A stretch of 64,000 nucleotides of DNA. Origin: Microlunatus capsulatus (GTDB lineage Bacteria > Actinomycetota > Actinomycetes > Propionibacteriales > Propionibacteriaceae). Location of the stretch: the NCBI RefSeq assembly GCF_017876495.1, contig NZ_JAGIOB010000001.1:3286001-3350000 (forward strand). The letters run 5' to 3'. Each line of letters starts with the position of its first letter. Position 1 is the stretch's first letter. The notes beneath the pieces were generated by a model, which saw nothing but the letters and a program-made list of their open reading frames with translations, made no database searches and had not been told where the DNA came from. Position numbers and translations under genes: made by a program. Shown here piece after piece: positions 63,082-64,000 of this stretch.

Positions 63082-64000
63082 TCAGACCGACGGCCGCGTC
63101 ATCGAGAGGACGTCGAGGGCGGCGTCCAGCTGGTCCTCGGTGAGCCGGCCCTCGGTGACGTAGCCGCGCTCGAGGACGACCTCGCGGATCGTCTTGCCCT
63201 CCTTGAGCGCCGCCTTGGCGACGGCGGCCGCGTTCTCGTAGCCGATGTACTTGTTCAGCGGCGTGACGATCGAGGGCGAGGACTCGGCCAGGAAGCGGCA
63301 GTGCTCGACGTTGGCCGTGATGCCGTCGACGCAGCGGTCGGCGAACAGCCGGCTGACGTTGGCCAGCAGGCGGACCGACTCGAGCAGGTTGCGCGCCATC
63401 ACCGGCAGCATGACGTTCAGCTCGAAGGCGCCGGACGCACCGGAGAAGGCGACGGCCGCGTCGTTGCCGATGACCTGGGCGCAGACCTGGGTCATCGCCT
63501 CCGACAGCACGGGGTTCACCTTGCCCGGCATGATCGAGGACCCCGGCTGCAGGTCGGGCAGCGCGATCTCGCCCAGCCCGGCGCGCGGGCCCGAGCCCAT
63601 CCAGCGGATGTCGTTGGCGATCTTGTTGAGCCCGACGGCGATGGTCCGCAGCGCCCCCGAGGCCTCGACGAGCGCGTCGCGCGCCCCCTGGGCCTCGAAG
63701 TGGTTGCGGGCCTCGGTGAGCGGGAGGCCCGTCTGCTCGGCGATGATGCCGATCACCGACGCCGCGAAGCCGGGCGGGGTGTTGATCCCGGTCCCGACGG
63801 CGGTGCCGCCCAGCGGCAGCTCGGCGACCCGGGGGAGGACGGCCTGGACGCGCTCGACCCCGTAGCGGACCTGCGCGGCGTAGCCGCCGAACTCCTGACC
63901 CAGCGTGACCGGGGTGGCGTCCATCAGGTGCGTCCGGCCGCTCTTGACGACCTCGGCGAACTCCGTGGCCTTGGCCTCCAGCGAGCGCTCGAGGTGCTGC
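63082..64000 (-). CDS. fumC: Class II fumarate hydratase (5' end cut by window)
   Basis: TCA-cycle enzyme hydrating fumarate to malate. The last 305 codons are visible; the N-terminal third lies beyond the right edge. Signature [62 protein letters not shown] and [20 protein letters not shown] (C-terminal domain). The GSSxMPxKxNP loop holds the catalytic Ser. Its neighbourhood with phoH2 matches Rv1095-Rv1098c (from memory), supporting FumC over aspartase. Confidence 0.95.
   Translation of the reverse strand, partial: QHLERSLEAKATEFAEVVKSGRTHLMDATPVTLGQEFGGYAAQVRYGVERVQAVLPRVAELPLGGTAVGTGINTPPGFAASVIGIIAEQTGLPLTEARNHFEAQGARDALVEASGALRTIAVGLNKIANDIRWMGSGPRAGLGEIALPDLQPGSSIMPGKVNPVLSEAMTQVCAQVIGNDAAVAFSGASGAFELNVMLPVMARNLLESVRLLANVSRLFADRCVDGITANVEHCRFLAESSPSIVTPLNKYIGYENAAAVAKAALKEGKTIREVVLERGYVTEGRLTEDQLDAALDVLSMTRPSV

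Overview
The window is about 64 kb of very GC-rich DNA with dense genes, many GTG starts and almost no TTA triplets inside coding regions. Mycothiol chemistry (mca, a mycothiol-dependent-isomerase-like protein), DUF501, DUF4307 and a two-domain GlmU point to an actinobacterium. Protein style and gene order suggest Geodermatophilaceae or a close relative; this is inferred from memory, not from a search. I see no phage, insertion sequence, plasmid gene or CRISPR array.

Layout. Bases 1-20 kb carry a conserved actinobacterial core: TetR regulator and MFS exporter, tRNA-Gln, glmU-prs, rplY, pth, mfd, a SurA-type lipoprotein, mazG, eno, an FtsB/DivIC divisome protein, DUF501 and ppx. As I remember it, this follows the order around Rv1014c-Rv1026 in Mycobacterium tuberculosis. 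It is interrupted by an alpha-galactosidase, an AbiEi-type gene flanked by palindromic repeats, and a PfkB kinase. Then come a membrane phosphoesterase, tRNA-Leu(UAA), a Bax-inhibitor-1 protein and cystathionine beta-synthase. From 24.3 to 33.6 kb lies an accessory stretch: a maleylpyruvate-isomerase-like protein, NUDIX, two small membrane proteins, GNAT and hemerythrin, a flavin monooxygenase/reductase pair behind a strong operator, a zinc peptidase, two paralogous lipoproteins, a PRISE reductase and msrA.

Bases 33.7-45.7 kb hold metB, ung with an MFS transporter, an AI-2E family protein, an L,D-transpeptidase, a MarR-DHA2 efflux operon with visible operators, an HpaI-type aldolase, rtcB, and a SHOCT-like/DUF2089 pair behind a large hairpin. 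Bases 45.7-52 kb return to the core order (greA, DUF4307, mca, a small membrane protein, a DUF255 thioredoxin protein, hemolysin III, cis-prenyltransferase; compare Rv1080c-Rv1086). Bases 52-60 kb are accessory: a beta-propeller-like protein, kynureninase, a dehydrogenase with a sugar-isomerase-like protein, an FAD monooxygenase, GlsB, a response regulator and a GyrI-like protein. The end has phoH2, a secreted transglycosylase-like protein, a VOC protein and a truncated fumarase.

Working together: cbs and metB supply transsulfuration; mca, msrA and the flavin enzymes handle thiol and electrophile stress; glmU, the cis-prenyltransferase, the L,D-transpeptidase, FtsB and the transglycosylase serve the envelope. 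The most distinctive pattern is transcriptional. Many starts lie 6-7 nt after a TAnnnT-like -10 box, which implies leaderless mRNAs. At three loci the leaderless start opens a 9-10 codon, Arg-rich micro-ORF whose stop overlaps or abuts the start of a small membrane-protein gene.
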